Source of the DNA: Pseudoalteromonas neustonica
Lineage (GTDB): Bacteria; Pseudomonadota; Gammaproteobacteria; Enterobacterales; Alteromonadaceae
Assembly (NCBI RefSeq): GCF_001653135.1
Contig: NZ_BDDS01000009.1
Span: 119,622 to 183,621, forward strand
Direction of reading: 5' to 3'
DNA: 64,000 bases
In this document: piece after piece, positions 63,837-64,000 of the stretch
Layout of the letters: each line of letters begins with the position of its first letter
Position numbering within the stretch: the first letter of the stretch is position 1
Notes under the pieces: model-generated
Databases searched by the model: none
What the model was told of the DNA's origin: nothing
Seen by the model: the letters and a program-made list of their open reading frames with translations, nothing else
Position numbers and translations under genes: made by a program

Positions 63837-64000
63837 TTACTCTACGATAGTTGCTACAACACCAGCACCTACAGTACGGCCACCTTCACGGATAGCAAAA
63901 CGAAGACCTTCATCCATCGCGATTGGCGAGATTAGAGTTACAGTCATCTTGATGTTATCACCAGGCATTACCATTTCTACGCCATCTGGTAACTGTACGT
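63837..64000 (-). CDS. tuf: Elongation factor Tu, 3' end (partial)
   Basis: The last 53 codons of EF-Tu read leftward from the window edge to TAA at 63837-63839. The tail includes [29 protein letters not shown] and [10 protein letters not shown], the invariant C-terminal domain III sequence of EF-Tu. It delivers aminoacyl-tRNA to the ribosome. The rest lies beyond 64000. Which of the usual two paralogues it is cannot be told. Its 3' end was copied twice into the DNA just downstream. Confidence 0.96.
   Translation of the reverse strand, partial: VQLPDGVEMVMPGDNIKMTVTLISPIAMDEGLRFAIREGGRTVGAGVVATIVE

Overview
The window looks like a chromosomal segment of a marine gammaproteobacterium of the Alteromonadales, most likely Pseudoalteromonas. 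This is inferred from AT-rich DNA, short intergenic gaps, the polA / engB / yihI / hemN / DUF2489 neighbourhood, an ilvGMDA operon with a classical attenuator, and cytochromes c4 and c5. No rRNA, tRNA, CRISPR array or intact insertion sequence was found.

Layout. 0.1-1.7 kb: a glycosyltransferase/PAP2 pair. 1.9-10.6 kb: rraA and a complete histidine-utilisation set (hutG, hutI, hutC, hutU, hutH) with two palindromic HutC-type operators and a degenerate EAL protein behind hutI. 10.6-16.2 kb: a YeeZ-like NAD-binding protein, a chemoreceptor, hemN, DUF2489, yihI. 16.2-25.4 kb: an RNA-rich and odd intergenic region, cytochrome c4, engB, DUF1285, YceI, a candidate structured RNA, a lipase with its foldase, polA and a large AT-rich intergenic region. 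25.4-37.7 kb: elbB, cytochrome c5, a GAF-GGDEF protein, rep, ubiK, a ParD-like/map pair, an AraC regulator, an AhpD-like protein, carbonic anhydrase, a methyltransferase and a membrane-anchored NMT1/THI5 protein. 38-43.8 kb: ilvL-ilvG-ilvM-ilvD-ilvA on the minus strand. 44-50.2 kb: eptA-dgkA-LTA-synthase-like-response regulator-sensor kinase, an envelope-modification operon. 50.3-53.5 kb: a plastic region with a duplicated gene end, simple repeats, small mobile repeats and two broken genes. 53.5-63.1 kb: a DUF4097-like protein, a hybrid histidine kinase, cti with a partner, an SDR, a VOC protein and a TonB-dependent receptor. 63.2-64 kb: a MITE-like element and the 3' end of tuf, followed by two decayed copies of the tuf tail and its terminator.

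How the genes work together. HutH, HutU, HutI and HutG degrade histidine to glutamate under HutC. IlvG/M, IlvD and IlvA make branched-chain amino acids under leader-peptide attenuation. EptA transfers phosphoethanolamine to lipid A and DgkA can recycle the diacylglycerol released, beside a two-component system that plausibly senses the envelope. Cti adapts membrane fatty acids. The most unusual signals are non-coding or decayed: a family of about 240-305 bp interspersed repeats (three copies), two other TIR elements, a structured minus-strand RNA candidate at the position expected for Spot 42, a small frame with two in-frame stops, two pseudogenes, an 81-bp duplication of a gene end that brackets an extra small gene, and the tuf-tail tandem duplication.
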